From: Peptococcaceae bacterium BRH_c4a
GTDB lineage: Bacteria > Bacillota > Desulfotomaculia > Desulfotomaculales > Desulfocucumaceae
Assembly (NCBI GenBank): GCA_000961585.1
Contig: LADN01000098.1
Location: 37,732 to 101,731 of the forward strand
Reading direction: 5' to 3'
Length of the DNA: 64,000 nt
The position numbers and the translations under genes were made by a program. Under the pieces are notes generated by a model. The model had not been told where the DNA came from. It did no database searches and was given only the letters and a program-made list of their open reading frames with translations. How positions within the stretch are numbered: the stretch's first letter is position 1; each line of letters starts with the position of its first letter. Positions 36,535 to 50,030 of this stretch are shown one piece after another.

Positions 36535-36987
36535 ATGATTGTCAATCGTCCCTCATTTGACCAGACCTACATGGATGTGGTGGATATAATAGCCCGCAGG
36601 TCCACCTGCCTGAGGAAAAAAGTGGGATCCGTGGTGGTGGTGGATAGAAGAATTTTATCTCACGGCTATAACGGCGTTGTAAGCAGCGAGGATCACTGCT
36701 GTGATACCGGCCAGTGTCTTAAAGACAGGGAGGGGCGGGAGGATTACAAGCCTTGCGTTCACGCCGAGCAAAACGCCATCTGCCTGTGCGCCAAAAGGGG
36801 ATTGGCGGTAAAAGGGGCGACTCTGTACGTAAATGCCGATATCTGTATGACCTGCGCCAAGCTGATAATATCATGCGAAATGTCCAGAGTGGTGGTTCGC
36901 AGGGATTTCAGGGGATCTTCCGAAGGGGTGGATTTTCTAATCCGGCACGGGGTGGAAGTAATTCTTTGGCCGTCGTCGGATCATTGA
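36535..36987 (+). CDS. dCMP deaminase family protein (ComEB-like)
   Basis: A 150-residue zinc deaminase. The zinc site is visible as CVHAEQNAI and CMTCAK, with Glu of HAE as proton shuttle. It deaminates dCMP to dUMP for dTMP synthesis. AGGAGAAGG precedes the ATG. A HAD-family gene follows after 19 bp. Confidence 0.93.
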   Translation: MIVNRPSFDQTYMDVVDIIARRSTCLRKKVGSVVVVDRRILSHGYNGVVSSEDHCCDTGQCLKDREGREDYKPCVHAEQNAICLCAKRGLAVKGATLYVNADICMTCAKLIISCEMSRVVVRRDFRGSSEGVDFLIRHGVEVILWPSSDH

Positions 36988-37006
36988 GCGGGAGGGCTGC
37001 ACCACA

Positions 37007-37675
37007 TTGAGCGCCGTTTTGTTTGACATAGGATCCACCTTGGTACAGGGGCCTGAAATCTCCCCGTCCAAGATGATTGCCAGGCTGCTGGGCCTGGACG
37101 ACTCCCAAAAGGGCCGGGTGGCTGATATAATAATGTGCAGTATTTTTGAAGACCCCCTCCATATGTGCGGTATCTTGAAAAAAGCCTTCCCTCTTTGTGA
37201 TTTTTCCGAGGAAAAAATTAAAAAAATATGGCTTGACCAGGAAATCGCTCCGGAGGAGATTCCGGGGGCCACCGAGGCCGTCAGGCGGGTAAAGAGCGCT
37301 GGCTTCAAGGTGGGACTGGTGTCTGATATATGGGGCCCTTACTATAAAGGGTTTGTTTCGGCCTGCCCCCAATTGGCTTCCCTGGTGGACTTTGCGGGAC
37401 TTAGCTTCCGGGAAGGGTGCCGTAAGCCATCCGTCTCCCTTTTTAAAAAGGCCATGTCAGTTTTAGGGGCCAACCCCGGCAGCACTTGGATGGTGGGTGA
37501 CACATACCAAAATGATCTGGCCCCGGCCATGAAATTGGGTATCCGCACTGTGTGGGTGCTCAACCGTCCGGAAAAGGAGTACCGTGCCCTGGAGGGGGTG
37601 CTGAAAGGTCGTCTTCCCAGACCGGACATTATTATTGACACCATTGCCGATCTGTGTAGAATAGATTTGGAATAA
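37007..37675 (+). CDS. HAD-superfamily hydrolase
   Basis: A 222-residue HAD protein starting at TTG. Motif I reads FDIGSTL; the usual nucleophile pair DxD is reduced to D-x-G, which is known in some HAD phosphatase-like proteins. Motif II Ser/Thr is in LVSDIWG, motif III Lys is likely in REGCRKPS, and motif IV is GDTYQNDL. The substrate is unknown. It shares a transcription unit with the deaminase. Confidence 0.85.
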   Translation: MSAVLFDIGSTLVQGPEISPSKMIARLLGLDDSQKGRVADIIMCSIFEDPLHMCGILKKAFPLCDFSEEKIKKIWLDQEIAPEEIPGATEAVRRVKSAGFKVGLVSDIWGPYYKGFVSACPQLASLVDFAGLSFREGCRKPSVSLFKKAMSVLGANPGSTWMVGDTYQNDLAPAMKLGIRTVWVLNRPEKEYRALEGVLKGRLPRPDIIIDTIADLCRIDLE

Positions 37676-37745
37676 GCAATAAGCATTAAGCGGTAAGCTT
37701 TAGGTAATAGGTGTTTGGAAATAGCTTACAGCTTATAGCTATAAT
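37675..37745 (+). repeat. TAAGCNN-type heptamer repeats
   Basis: AAGCAAT/AAGCATT/AAGCGGT/AAGCTTT units, then the complementary AGCTTACAGCTTATAGCTAT, making a potential hairpin between the HAD gene and the next gene. Confidence 0.7.
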
Positions 37746-37764
37746 CAACGAAGGGGAAATGACC

Positions 37765-38370
37765 ATGAAAATACTGAGAGTTGAAAAACACGGGTCAGTG
37801 GAGCTGATTGAAAGGTTGCGCCGGGTCAGCATGCTTACCAATCCTGAGATTTTTATCTACAGGGAGTCTCTTGTTTCCCTGGAAAAAATCCGTACAGAGT
37901 TCCTTTCCCCTCCCCAGTCCTACATACTTTCCGCCGAACTGCAAAAGGTACGCAACCTCCGCTGGCAGCTGAAGGAGTTCGGGGTGGAGCTTTTCAGCCT
38001 GGACGGGTACGTCAGTGTTTACCTGGAGGGCTATGAAGAGCCTGTAGACGTATTGCCCCCGGTGGTGGAGGAATCGGTGGAAGAGGACGGATCTGTGCAT
38101 AATATAATCTGTGACGGTATGCACAGGGTATCCCTGGCCAGGATGGAATGGGTAATTCCCCAGGTTGTTTTCATAAGGGGAATCCCCCGGGACAAGCCCT
38201 ATTACGCCTACCCGGTACCGGGGGGATGGAGCCGGGTGGTGACCAGGGAAGATCTGCCTGAGGGCTTTATTAAAAAATGGCACCGTATAAAGGAGTACAA
38301 GACTCTTTACAGGGATTTCAATTCGGCCTTCACCAATGTGGGAGGACCCAGGGGAAGGTTTGTGAAATAG
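37765..38370 (+). CDS. Conserved protein with a ParB-like DGxHR motif, function unknown
   Basis: A 201-residue soluble protein from ATG 37765 (AAGGGG eight bases upstream). The middle segment IICDGMHRVSLARM resembles the DGxHR core of ParB/Srx-type nuclease-like domains, and an N-terminal EKIRTEFLSPPQSYILS stretch precedes it. There is no HTH or membrane helix. It ends 16 bp before wecB, so it may relate to cell-envelope sugar synthesis. I do not recognise a named family. Confidence 0.7.
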   Translation: MKILRVEKHGSVELIERLRRVSMLTNPEIFIYRESLVSLEKIRTEFLSPPQSYILSAELQKVRNLRWQLKEFGVELFSLDGYVSVYLEGYEEPVDVLPPVVEESVEEDGSVHNIICDGMHRVSLARMEWVIPQVVFIRGIPRDKPYYAYPVPGGWSRVVTREDLPEGFIKKWHRIKEYKTLYRDFNSAFTNVGGPRGRFVK

Positions 38371-38386
38371 GTAAGGGAGATACGAC

Positions 38387-39535
38387 ATGTTAAAGATTTT
38401 GGCGGTCTTTGGAACCCGTCCGGAAGCAATTAAAATGGCGCCTTTGGTCAAGGAACTGGCAAGGTACGGGGATAAAATACGGTGCCGGGTGGCGGTGACG
38501 GCCCAGCACCGCGAAATGCTTGACCAGGTGCTTAACCTCTTTGACATAACCCCCCACTATGACCTGGATATAATGCAGCCGGGGCAGTCCCTGTTTGACA
38601 TCACCTCCAGGTCTCTGACCGGACTGAAGGAGGTTTTGGAGCGGGACAAACCTGACATCACCTTGGTTCACGGGGATACCACCACCACCTTTGTAGCCGC
38701 CCTGGCCTCGTTTTACCTCCAGATTCCGGTAGGCCACGTTGAAGCCGGGCTAAGGACGGGAAATAAATTTTCGCCCTTTCCGGAGGAGATGAACAGACAC
38801 CTGACCGGTGTTCTGTCCGATGTGCATTTTGCTCCCACGGAAAAGTCCAGAAAAAATCTTCTGGCCGAGGGCGTGAAAAGAGAAAATATACATGTTACCG
38901 GGAATACAGTCATAGATGCCCTTCTGGAAACCGTTAAAAAGGACTACCGCTTTGACGACCCTGTTCTGGAATCCATAGACTTTGAAAGTCAGAGGATACT
39001 GCTGCTGACAACCCACCGCAGGGAAAACCTGGGAGATCCCATGAGGGGAATTTACCAGGCTCTCAGAGAAGTGCTGGAACTCCACCCGGATGTGGGAATA
39101 ATATTCCCTGTGCACAAGAATCCGGCCGTCCGGTCTGTGGTGTCGGAGGTACTGGGGGGTCTGGAGCGGGTTCACTTGATTGAGCCCATGGACTACGCCC
39201 CCTTTGTTAACCTGATGCAGAAGTGCTGTATGGTGCTTACCGACTCGGGAGGAATGCAGGAGGAGGCCCCTTCCATGGGTAAACCGGTGCTGGTTTTGCG
39301 CAATACCACCGAGCGCCCCGAGGCCGTTGAAGCCGGCACTGTGGTGCTGGTAGGCACTGAAAAAGAGGCAGTGCTGGCTGAAACAAATAAGCTCCTGAAC
39401 AACCCGGATCATTACCGGAGAATGTCCGAGGCGGCCAATCCGTATGGCGATGGCAAGGCCTCCGGGAGAATAGCCCGGGCGCTTTTGTACCGCTGCGGAA
39501 TGGAAAGTGAGCCCCCGGGGGAATTCGGGGGATAG
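38387..39535 (+). CDS. wecB: UDP-N-acetylglucosamine 2-epimerase (non-hydrolysing)
   Basis: A 382-residue GT-B-fold epimerase (start LKILAVFGTRPEAIKM). HGDTTTT, HVEAGLRTG and DSGGMQEEAP are signature segments. It makes UDP-ManNAc for wall teichoic acids or related polymers. Its position just before the atp operon is the usual one in Firmicutes. Confidence 0.96.
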   Translation: MLKILAVFGTRPEAIKMAPLVKELARYGDKIRCRVAVTAQHREMLDQVLNLFDITPHYDLDIMQPGQSLFDITSRSLTGLKEVLERDKPDITLVHGDTTTTFVAALASFYLQIPVGHVEAGLRTGNKFSPFPEEMNRHLTGVLSDVHFAPTEKSRKNLLAEGVKRENIHVTGNTVIDALLETVKKDYRFDDPVLESIDFESQRILLLTTHRRENLGDPMRGIYQALREVLELHPDVGIIFPVHKNPAVRSVVSEVLGGLERVHLIEPMDYAPFVNLMQKCCMVLTDSGGMQEEAPSMGKPVLVLRNTTERPEAVEAGTVVLVGTEKEAVLAETNKLLNNPDHYRRMSEAANPYGDGKASGRIARALLYRCGMESEPPGEFGG

Positions 39536-39725
39536 GTTGGAACAATATGTCATTGGGGCGTAACGGCAAAAAGCGTGCCAGGAAAGCGCCACTGAGGTGC
39601 GAATACCGACTTCTGGCAGCGGAAAAATATCATCCCCCGAGAAAAAAGTTCTGGCGGGGTGGAGGAATAACATTCTTTTTGTAGAACAGATAAGATGGGC
39701 AATATGTCAGCGGGGCGACACAGCA

Positions 39726-40001
39726 ATGGCAGGTTTTTCAGGATTTGATAATAAGGGGACACGGTCACCGATTATGGGAGATCAAAAATCCAAGCACCCG
39801 GGAGCTCTGCAGGCGATGGCCGTTACCACGGCCATCGGGGCTGAAATGGCCATTACCGTGACCCTGGGTTTTTTCGGGGGCAGGCTGCTGGACGAAAAGT
39901 TCAATACCGATCCGTGGCTGATGGTGACCGGCATACTGCTGGGTGTGGCCGCCGGGGTGTGGGGCATAATCCTCATAGTGAAAAGGTTTTTAGATGCATG
40001 A
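39726..40001 (+). CDS. atpZ: AtpZ/AtpI-family small membrane protein
   Basis: About 91 residues with two transmembrane helices (about 30-52 and 62-85) separated by a DEKFNTDPW loop, matching the AtpZ (F0F1-ATPase subunit, putative Ca2+/Mg2+ transporter) family. It is the first gene of the ATP synthase operon. The start is uncertain: ATG 39726 or ATG 39774. Confidence 0.75.
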   Translation: MAGFSGFDNKGTRSPIMGDQKSKHPGALQAMAVTTAIGAEMAITVTLGFFGGRLLDEKFNTDPWLMVTGILLGVAAGVWGIILIVKRFLDA

Positions 40002-40033
40002 TTGTAAGCAGTTCTTCAAATAGGGGTGAGCAA

Positions 40034-40462
40034 ATGTTTGGACAGCCCGTACCTGAACTGGATAAACAGCTAAGAAGCGTTTTGAAATATTCCGGGTATC
40101 TGCTGGTGGGAATTTGCCTTGCTCTGTTTTTTTATCCCCGGGACAGTATGTTGTGGGGGCTGGCGGTAGGGATAGGCACAGGCATTTACAATGTGGTGGT
40201 CCTGGCCAAAAGGATAAAAAGACTGCCGGATCTGAGCCCGGATGGCGCCAAGAAGCACATGAAAAAAGGGCTGGCCATACGTCTGGCGATGATTATGGCA
40301 GTGCTGTTCCTGGTAAGCCAGCGGCTTTCGTTTATCAGTCTGCCGGGGGTTGGAGCCGGAGTGCTTGTGCCCTCCTGTATTTCAATGATCGTTTCAATTT
40401 TTGAAACCTACAGGCAGCACAGGGAGTCCGAGGTGTTTTTAAAAAAGTATTATGGCAAATAA
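40034..40462 (+). CDS. atpI: ATP synthase subunit I (AtpI)
   Basis: A 142-residue membrane protein with four hydrophobic helices and a mid-protein basic loop, typical of ATP_synt_I, a helper for assembly of the c-ring. ATG 40034 follows AGGGGTG by five bases; the longer frame overlaps atpZ. It lies directly before atpB. Confidence 0.82.
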   Translation: MFGQPVPELDKQLRSVLKYSGYLLVGICLALFFYPRDSMLWGLAVGIGTGIYNVVVLAKRIKRLPDLSPDGAKKHMKKGLAIRLAMIMAVLFLVSQRLSFISLPGVGAGVLVPSCISMIVSIFETYRQHRESEVFLKKYYGK

Positions 40463-40527
40463 TTGTTTTAATATAGATAGATAAAAAACAAGAAAGCTTT
40501 GTTGGGGAAAGGGGTGAGAAAAGAGAT

Positions 40528-41262
40528 ATGAAAAGTTTAGAAGAAGTCCATAAGGAGTTAGACGTTTGGGGTTTTTTAAATTATGGTCACCATGGCATCG
40601 TGCATACCCCCATTGGGGAAGTGGACCTCAAAACCCTGGTTATGACCTGGATAGTTTTGGGACTTATCGTGTTGTTTACAGTGTCTGCAATCAGGAACGC
40701 GCGGGTGGACAGACCGGGTAAGCTGCAGTTGATGCTGGAGGAGATATTTCAATTCCTGCGAGGGCTGGTTTATGAAAACATGGATTACAAAAAAGGCGCA
40801 GGTTTAATGTGCCTTATATTCACTCTTTTTATTTTCCTTCTGTTCTGCAATCTTTGGGGTTTGATCCCCACCATGATGTCACCCACCGCAAACGTCAACA
40901 CCACATTGGGCATGTCGCTGACGGTATTCCTGCTGGTACAGGTGCTTGGCTTCAGGTACAAGGGAGTGGGTTTCCTCAGGCACTTTGTGCAGCCCCACTT
41001 CGTGTTTCTGCCGATAATCATTATTGAAGAGCTGTCCAAGCCCATTACGCTGGCCCTCCGGCTTTACGGAAACATATACGCCGGCGAGGTTCTTATCGCC
41101 GTGCTATTGGCCTTGTTCGGCCTGGTGGTGACCTTTCTGGGCGGCTTCATACCGTCGGTTATCTGGCTGGCCTTCAGTATTTTTGTGGGCTTTGTTCAGG
41201 CGTTCATATTTACCATGCTGACTATTGCCTATGTTAGCCAGGCCGTAGCCGACCATCATTGA
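40528..41262 (+). CDS. atpB: ATP synthase F0 subunit a
   Basis: A 244-residue membrane protein. The essential arginine is in the ALRLYGNIYAGE helix near residue 180, next to the EELSKPITL segment. Together with the c-ring it forms the ion channel. Confidence 0.96.
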   Translation: MKSLEEVHKELDVWGFLNYGHHGIVHTPIGEVDLKTLVMTWIVLGLIVLFTVSAIRNARVDRPGKLQLMLEEIFQFLRGLVYENMDYKKGAGLMCLIFTLFIFLLFCNLWGLIPTMMSPTANVNTTLGMSLTVFLLVQVLGFRYKGVGFLRHFVQPHFVFLPIIIIEELSKPITLALRLYGNIYAGEVLIAVLLALFGLVVTFLGGFIPSVIWLAFSIFVGFVQAFIFTMLTIAYVSQAVADHH

Positions 41263-41299
41263 TTTGCCGTTTTGTCTCTAATTAATAGTTCCTTGGTAA

Positions 41300-41584
<285 letters not shown>

Positions 41585-41717
41585 GGATTTGCACTCATCA
41601 AAATTGGTAAAAAGTAAGCTGTAGCGGGCCAAACCATGCGTTTTTTCTTTTTGGCCGGCCCGCTATGGCAGCTTTTTCCACCGGCACGGGCAAATGGAAG
41701 GAGGGTTAGTAGTCTTT

Positions 41718-42224
41718 ATGGAACAAATCATCAAGGCCTTAGGCCTTAACGCAACCTTGGTGGCACAGATTTTTAACTTTATAATTCTTTTAATCTTTCT
41801 TCGCGTTGTTGTTTATCCACATATAGTAAAAGTGCTGGAACAGCGGCAGGAAGCCATTGCAGGCAATGTGAAGGCCGCCGAGGAAGAAAGAAAGCAGGCC
41901 GAGGCCCTGCGCCAGAGCTATCTGGCCGACATGCAGAAGGCCAGGGAGGAAGCCCAGGCCATTATCCAGCAGGCCGCCAAGGCCGGAGAAGCCCAGGCCC
42001 AGCAGATCATAGAGGCTGCCAGGAACGAGGCCAACCGGGTGAAGGATTCCGCCCTGCAGGAAATCGAACGGGAGAAAGAGAAAGCGGTTGCAGAATTGCG
42101 CGACCAGGTGGTATCGCTGTCCATACTGGTGGCGGATAAAATTATCGGCAAACAAATCACTCAGGATCTCCAGCACGGTCTGGTGAAAGAATTTATTAAA
42201 GAGGCAGGGGATCTGCCATGCTAA
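41718..42224 (+). CDS. atpF: ATP synthase F0 subunit b
   Basis: About 168 residues: one N-terminal membrane helix (about 10-30) then a long charged, alanine-rich coiled coil that forms the peripheral stalk. ATG 41718 is the family-like start, although AAGGAGG lies 14 bases upstream; ATG 41694 is a longer alternative. It overlaps atpH by seven bases. Confidence 0.94.
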   Translation: MEQIIKALGLNATLVAQIFNFIILLIFLRVVVYPHIVKVLEQRQEAIAGNVKAAEEERKQAEALRQSYLADMQKAREEAQAIIQQAAKAGEAQAQQIIEAARNEANRVKDSALQEIEREKEKAVAELRDQVVSLSILVADKIIGKQITQDLQHGLVKEFIKEAGDLPC

Positions 42225-42760
42225 GAGGAGCCGTAGGCGGGCGCTACGCTGAAGCCCTGTACGAGATAGCTGAACGGGATAAGGTTGTTGAAGCCATCGA
42301 GCAGGAGCTCCTGGCAGTTGACGCCATTATCCGGGAAAACCGTGATCTGCAAAAAATGCTGTACCACCCGCGGATCACTCCCGAAAATAAGAAGTCTTTA
42401 CTAAGTGATCTTCTTTCGGGCAAGGTTTCCGATGTCACCATGGAATTTTTAAAACTCCTGGTTGACAGGCAGCGTGAACAGTTTCTTTCCGATATAGTCA
42501 GTTATTATGTCAATCTGGCCAACAAGGCCCGCAACGTAACCGAAGCCAGGGTGTCCTCGGCGGTGGAACTGACCCCGGAAGAAAAGGAAAATATGGCCGG
42601 GGTACTGAACAGGGTTACGGGCAAAAAGGTCCAGACCAGCTATAATGTAGACCCGTCTCTGATCGGCGGGGTAGTGGTGCGTATCGGGGACCGGGTTATT
42701 GACGGCAGCATCCGTACCCGCCTGGCTACTCTGAGAGAGCACCTCAGGCAAATAAGTTAA
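42218..42760 (+). CDS. atpH: ATP synthase F1 subunit delta
   Basis: A 180-residue stalk protein. The N-terminal helical bundle begins [12 protein letters not shown], and the C-terminal [17 protein letters not shown] segment is diagnostic of the OSCP/delta family. It connects subunit b to the alpha3beta3 head. Confidence 0.96.
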   Translation: MLRGAVGGRYAEALYEIAERDKVVEAIEQELLAVDAIIRENRDLQKMLYHPRITPENKKSLLSDLLSGKVSDVTMEFLKLLVDRQREQFLSDIVSYYVNLANKARNVTEARVSSAVELTPEEKENMAGVLNRVTGKKVQTSYNVDPSLIGGVVVRIGDRVIDGSIRTRLATLREHLRQIS

Positions 42761-42773
42761 CGGATAGGGGTGA

Positions 42774-44309
<1,536 letters not shown>

Positions 44310-44352
44310 TCCTGCCCGTTATAAGTTTAACGGCGAGGTGGTGAGAAAATAA

Positions 44353-45213
44353 ATGGCAAATATTCGTGATCTGCGGCGCCGCATCAAGAGTATCAAAAGT
44401 ACCCAGCAGATAACCAAGGCAATGAAGGCGGTGTCCGCCGCCAAAATGCGCCGGGCGCAGGATTCGGTCATTGCCGCCAGGCCATACGCTAAAAGGCTGA
44501 TTGGTGTGCTGGGGAGGGTGGCGTCGGTTACATCGGGTGTAAGGCATCCTCTTCTGGAGGTGCGGGAACCCAAAAAAATAGCTTACGTTGTAATAACCGC
44601 CGACCGCGGATTGTGCGGGGGTTTCAACGCAAACGTAATTCGTAAGGCATTTACGGAAGTTCGCGATATTCCTGATGTCAGCTTGATATGCATAGGCCGG
44701 AAGTCCCGGGACTATTTCAGCAAGCGGGGCTACAATGTTGTCCGGCAATATGTTGGCCTTGGGGAAAATATCAATGCGGGGCAGGCCAGGGAGATATCCC
44801 AGTATATTATAAGCAAGTATTCCGAAGGCGAATTCGACGCCGTTTACGTGGTGTACAGTGAGTTTGTGAATGTGATGGTACAGCGCCCCATCGTGGTCAA
44901 GCTGCTTCCGGCCGAACCACCCAAAGCTGAGCAAGGGGAAAAGGCTGCCGGTAAGGCGGATTACATCTTTGAGCCTTCGGCTGATGAAGTAATGGCATCC
45001 CTGCTTCCCAAGTATGTCACCAACACCGTGTTTCAAGGGTTGCTGGAATCCAAGGCAGGCGAGCACAGCGCCCGCATGACTGCCATGGATAATGCCACCA
45101 AGAATGCCAACGATATGATCGCCAGGCTGACCCTGACCATGAACAGGGCTCGTCAGGCCGCCATTACCAAGGAAATCTCGGAGATTGTGGGCGGCGCTGC
45201 CGCACTGGAATAA
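44353..45213 (+). CDS. atpG: ATP synthase F1 subunit gamma
   Basis: A 286-residue central rotor subunit. The N-terminal helix ([20 protein letters not shown]) and the C-terminal signature ENATKNA-like [10 protein letters not shown] are both present. GGCGAGGTGGTGAG precedes the ATG. Heptamer repeats separate it from atpD. Confidence 0.97.
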   Translation: MANIRDLRRRIKSIKSTQQITKAMKAVSAAKMRRAQDSVIAARPYAKRLIGVLGRVASVTSGVRHPLLEVREPKKIAYVVITADRGLCGGFNANVIRKAFTEVRDIPDVSLICIGRKSRDYFSKRGYNVVRQYVGLGENINAGQAREISQYIISKYSEGEFDAVYVVYSEFVNVMVQRPIVVKLLPAEPPKAEQGEKAAGKADYIFEPSADEVMASLLPKYVTNTVFQGLLESKAGEHSARMTAMDNATKNANDMIARLTLTMNRARQAAITKEISEIVGGAAALE

Positions 45214-45234
45214 CCCTTATTTTGGGATTGAATT

Positions 45235-45320
<86 letters not shown>

Positions 45321-45360
45321 CCTACGAGAAATGCAAGCATCTTGCAGGCAAAGGAGGTAG

Positions 45361-46773
<1,413 letters not shown>

Positions 46774-46776
46774 GAC

Positions 46777-47178
46777 ATGGCGGAAACTACACAGCGCCTG
46801 GATATTGTCACTCCCGAGAAAAAGGTTTTCACCGGGGACGTCAATTTTGTTGTGGTACCCGGAGAGCTTGGGGAACTGGGCTTCCTGCCCAACCACGCTC
46901 CTCTGATGAGCGGTTTAAAAATAGGACTTGTCAGGGTTCAGCAGGAAGGTAAAACCTTCAAGGTTGCGGTTGGCGGAGGTTTTGTGGAGGTGCGCGGCAA
47001 TAAGGTCACTATACTGGCCGATACCGCCGAGCATCAGGAACTTATTAACAGGGACAGGGCGGAGTCGGCAAAGGAACGGGCCGAAAAGAGGCTGTCTGAA
47101 AAAAATGCCGACCTTGACGTAAAAAGGGCCGAAATGGCCCTGCAGCGCGCTCTCAACAGACTGAAGGCCCTGCAATAA
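46777..47178 (+). CDS. atpC: ATP synthase F1 subunit epsilon
   Basis: A 133-residue protein: an N-terminal beta-barrel (PGELGELGFLPNHAPL) and a C-terminal two-helix hairpin (ERAEKRLSEK...RAEMALQRAL) that inhibits ATP hydrolysis. Last gene of the operon; a terminator follows. Confidence 0.97.
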   Translation: MAETTQRLDIVTPEKKVFTGDVNFVVVPGELGELGFLPNHAPLMSGLKIGLVRVQQEGKTFKVAVGGGFVEVRGNKVTILADTAEHQELINRDRAESAKERAEKRLSEKNADLDVKRAEMALQRALNRLKALQ

Positions 47179-47198
47179 CAATTTAGTTAAACTGTTAT

Positions 47199-47232
47199 AA
47201 AAACCGGGATCGCCAAATGGCCCCGGTTTTTT
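47199..47232 (+). terminator. Rho-independent terminator of the atp operon
   Basis: AAACCGGG pairs with CCCGGTTT, with an inner GCC-AAAT-GGC stem, ending in T6. Confidence 0.9.
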
Positions 47233-47358
47233 GTTGCTAATCCAGATTTATCTATTCTGACAAGTAAATCCCTCCCTTAAGCACAAAATGTATTCCAATC
47301 AGTTTATATGGGAAAGCTTTTAATGGCTATAAGCAGTAAGTATTATCTCAGGAGAATC

Positions 47359-48612
47359 ATGAGCAGGTTTATTATTAAAGGAAAAAGAGAACTCTACGGC
47401 ACAGTGAAGATAAGTCCGGCCAAAAATGCAGTCTTGCCAATCATAACTGCCTCCCTCCTGGCCAAGACCCCCTGTCTTCTGGAAGAGGTGCCGGATCTGG
47501 CTGATGTGAGAACAATCAGCTCGGCCATAGAAATTTTAGGAGCCAGGGTGGAGAGGGAAGGCGGCGGACTTAAAATTTCGGTCCCCCAGATGGTAAGCAA
47601 CGAGGCGCCTTATGAGTTTGTCAGAAAAATGAGAGCGTCTTTTCTAATAATGGGACCCCTTCTGGCCAGGACCGGACGGGCCCGTATATCCACCCCGGGC
47701 GGCTGCGCCATAGGCAGCAGGCCCATAGACCTTCATCTAAAAGGATTTTGCCTTTTGGGCGCCCAAATAAAACAGGGTCAGGGATTCATTGAAGCCTGTG
47801 CCGATAAACTGGTGGGATCAAGAATTTATCTTGACTACCCCAGTGTCGGCGCCACCGAAAACATTATTATGGCAGCTTCCCTGGCCAAGGGCATGTCGAT
47901 AATCGAAAATGCCGCCGAGGAGCCGGAGGTGGTGGACCTGGCAAACTTCCTTAACGCCATGGGGGCCAGGATCAAGGGGGCCGGTACAAAGGTTATACGT
48001 GTGGAGGGAGTGCAGGAGCTTTACGGGGCCTCCTACAGCGTAATTCCGGACAGAATTGAGGCCGGGACGTTTCTGGTGGCTGCGGCCATGGCGGGAGGAA
48101 ATGTTCTGGTGGATAATGTCATCTGTGAACACATCAACCCCATATTGGCAAAGCTCCGGGAGTCGGGAGTCCGGGTGGAGGAAGGAGAAGGTTACGTCAG
48201 GGTTTACGGGGGCGGAGAAATAAAACCCACAGACATAAAAACCATGCCCTATCCGGGTTTTCCCACAGACATGCAGCCGCAGTTCATGGCCATGATGACA
48301 CTGGCCGCAGGAACCAGCGTAATAACCGAGACCGTTTTTGAAAACAGATTTATGCATGTTAACGAACTTAAAAGAATGGGCGCCCGCATAAAAGTATCGG
48401 GCAGGACAACCATTATACAGGGCTCGGAGAGGCTCTCCGGGGCAAAGGTCAAGGCCACTGATCTGAGGGCCGGGGCAGCCCTGGTGCTGGCCGGGCTGGC
48501 TGCCGAGGGGATAACCGAGGTCGGTAACGTCAGCCATATTGACAGGGGATACGAAAATTTGGTGGAAAAACTGAGAGGCCTGGGGGCGGAGATTACCCGA
48601 AAGGATGACTGA
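47359..48612 (+). CDS. murA: UDP-N-acetylglucosamine 1-carboxyvinyltransferase
   Basis: A 417-residue EPSP-synthase-fold enzyme, first committed step of peptidoglycan synthesis. The catalytic cysteine, target of fosfomycin, is in [17 protein letters not shown] 47359 follows CAGGAGA; the longer frame to 47308 is not family-like. It precedes spoIID, as in Bacillus (murAA-spoIID). Confidence 0.97.
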   Translation: MSRFIIKGKRELYGTVKISPAKNAVLPIITASLLAKTPCLLEEVPDLADVRTISSAIEILGARVEREGGGLKISVPQMVSNEAPYEFVRKMRASFLIMGPLLARTGRARISTPGGCAIGSRPIDLHLKGFCLLGAQIKQGQGFIEACADKLVGSRIYLDYPSVGATENIIMAASLAKGMSIIENAAEEPEVVDLANFLNAMGARIKGAGTKVIRVEGVQELYGASYSVIPDRIEAGTFLVAAAMAGGNVLVDNVICEHINPILAKLRESGVRVEEGEGYVRVYGGGEIKPTDIKTMPYPGFPTDMQPQFMAMMTLAAGTSVITETVFENRFMHVNELKRMGARIKVSGRTTIIQGSERLSGAKVKATDLRAGAALVLAGLAAEGITEVGNVSHIDRGYENLVEKLRGLGAEITRKDD

Positions 48613-48613
48613 A

Positions 48614-48860
48614 TTCCGGGTCAGAATTCAGAAGGCAGAATCCAGAATCCAGAATTGAACCACCTGTGCCGGCCTTTGATTGTGTTGAAATTAGATTCAG
48701 GCTTATTTTTTCATCGAAATTGCTGCTAAAGCAGCATGTAAGTCTGAATTGAAAAGGTTTGTGTTGTGTTATATAATGGCTTTTATGGAATAAAATAGTA
48801 AAGGAAATTTTTTTATTTATTCTGGATTCTGGCTCCTGGATTCTGGATTCTGACCAGTAA
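48614..48860 (+). repeat. Heptamer repeats flanking the murA-spoIID gap
   Basis: AGAATTC/AGAAGGC/AGAATCC/AGAATCC/AGAATTG units at 48621-48657 and GGATTCT/GGCTCCT/GGATTCT/GGATTCT units at 48822-48858. The two runs face each other in complementary orientation, about 160 bp apart. Confidence 0.8.
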
Positions 48861-48899
48861 TGCAGGGCGCAATAGCAATGAATGTGAGGCTGATTAGTA

Positions 48900-49865
48900 A
48901 TGAAAAGGCTCCTTGCGGCACTTATAGTATTAACCATTGCGGTGGTGGTGGGAATTCCCGCTGCGGTGAACTGGCTGAGTCCGGCCAGGATAGAAAAGTC
49001 CGGCACAGTGGTGCATATGTATTCCCATGCCAGCGGGAAGATAATTAATTTGTCCGTTGAAGATTATGTCAAGGGCGTGGTGGCCGCCGAAATGCCGGCG
49101 GAGTTCCCTGAAGAGGCATTAAAGGCCCAGGCCGTTGCCGCCAGGACATATATAATTAAAAGGCTGACCGGGGGCGGGGTAACAAACCCCATTCACCCAG
49201 GGGCCGATCTGTGTGACGACCACAGGCACTACCAGGCCTGGATTTCCAGTGAAGAAATGAAGAAGAGATGGGGCTCCTTAAAATACTACCGGTATTATTT
49301 TAAAATATCCCTGGCGGTGCACTCCACTGACAGTGAAGTGATCACCTTCGGCGGGCAGTTGGTGGACCCGGTGTACCATTCCTCCTGCGGAGGATTAGGC
49401 ACCATAAACTCCGGGGAGGTATGGAAATTTGACGTTCCTTATCTGAAAGGGGTGGACTGCCCCTACGACGCCGATCCCGAACCTCTGAGAGTGGTTACCT
49501 TTACTGCGGCGGAGTTTAGAAAGGCAACCGGGGCGGACATAAGTTCCCTGCCGGTCAGCACAGGCTCCGGGAGTCTTGTTGAAATGACTGAAACCACATC
49601 CGCCGGCTGGCCCAAGACCGTTCGTATAGGAAGCCGAACCTTCTCCTCAACGGCGGTAAGAGAAATGCTGGGCCTGAGGTCGGCGCGGTTTAAAATATCC
49701 TCAGATGGCGGTGATGTCAGGGTTTCAACAGTGGGCTACGGACATGGAGTGGGGATGTGCCAGTATGGGGTCAAGGGAATGGCGTTAAAAGGAGAAAAAT
49801 ACCAGGATATTCTGAGGCATTACTATACCGGGGTTGAGATTAGTGATCTTAAGGGCGGGAAGTAG
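48900..49865 (+). CDS. spoIID: Stage II sporulation protein D
   Basis: A 321-residue peptidoglycan lytic transglycosylase with one N-terminal membrane helix. The catalytic Glu is in VVAAEMPAEFPEEALKAQA, and the segment YGHGVGMCQYG near the C-terminus is diagnostic. It acts during engulfment of the forespore. A terminator follows at 49890-49926, and the normal neighbour spoIIID lies 2.5 kb further on, beyond the AAA/RloB insert. Confidence 0.96.
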   Translation: MKRLLAALIVLTIAVVVGIPAAVNWLSPARIEKSGTVVHMYSHASGKIINLSVEDYVKGVVAAEMPAEFPEEALKAQAVAARTYIIKRLTGGGVTNPIHPGADLCDDHRHYQAWISSEEMKKRWGSLKYYRYYFKISLAVHSTDSEVITFGGQLVDPVYHSSCGGLGTINSGEVWKFDVPYLKGVDCPYDADPEPLRVVTFTAAEFRKATGADISSLPVSTGSGSLVEMTETTSAGWPKTVRIGSRTFSSTAVREMLGLRSARFKISSDGGDVRVSTVGYGHGVGMCQYGVKGMALKGEKYQDILRHYYTGVEISDLKGGK

Positions 49866-49889
49866 GGTCAGAATACAAAAGCATAAGTG

Positions 49890-49926
49890 AACCTGCCCTA
49901 GAATAAAAAAAGGTGCAGGTTTTTAT
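49890..49926 (+). terminator. Terminator after spoIID
   Basis: AACCTGC pairs with GCAGGTT, ending in TTTTATTT. Confidence 0.65.
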
Positions 49927-50030
49927 TTGTCAAAAATAAAATAAATCTGAGCAATATTATTGAGATTTTCTAAAATATTAGTTGCATTTATTTAATAATT
50001 GGGCATACTAGTAGTATGAGAGGTGATTTT

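Noticed and set aside
38750..39673. 307-codon minus-strand frame opposite wecB
   Set aside because: Shadow of a firmly identified gene.
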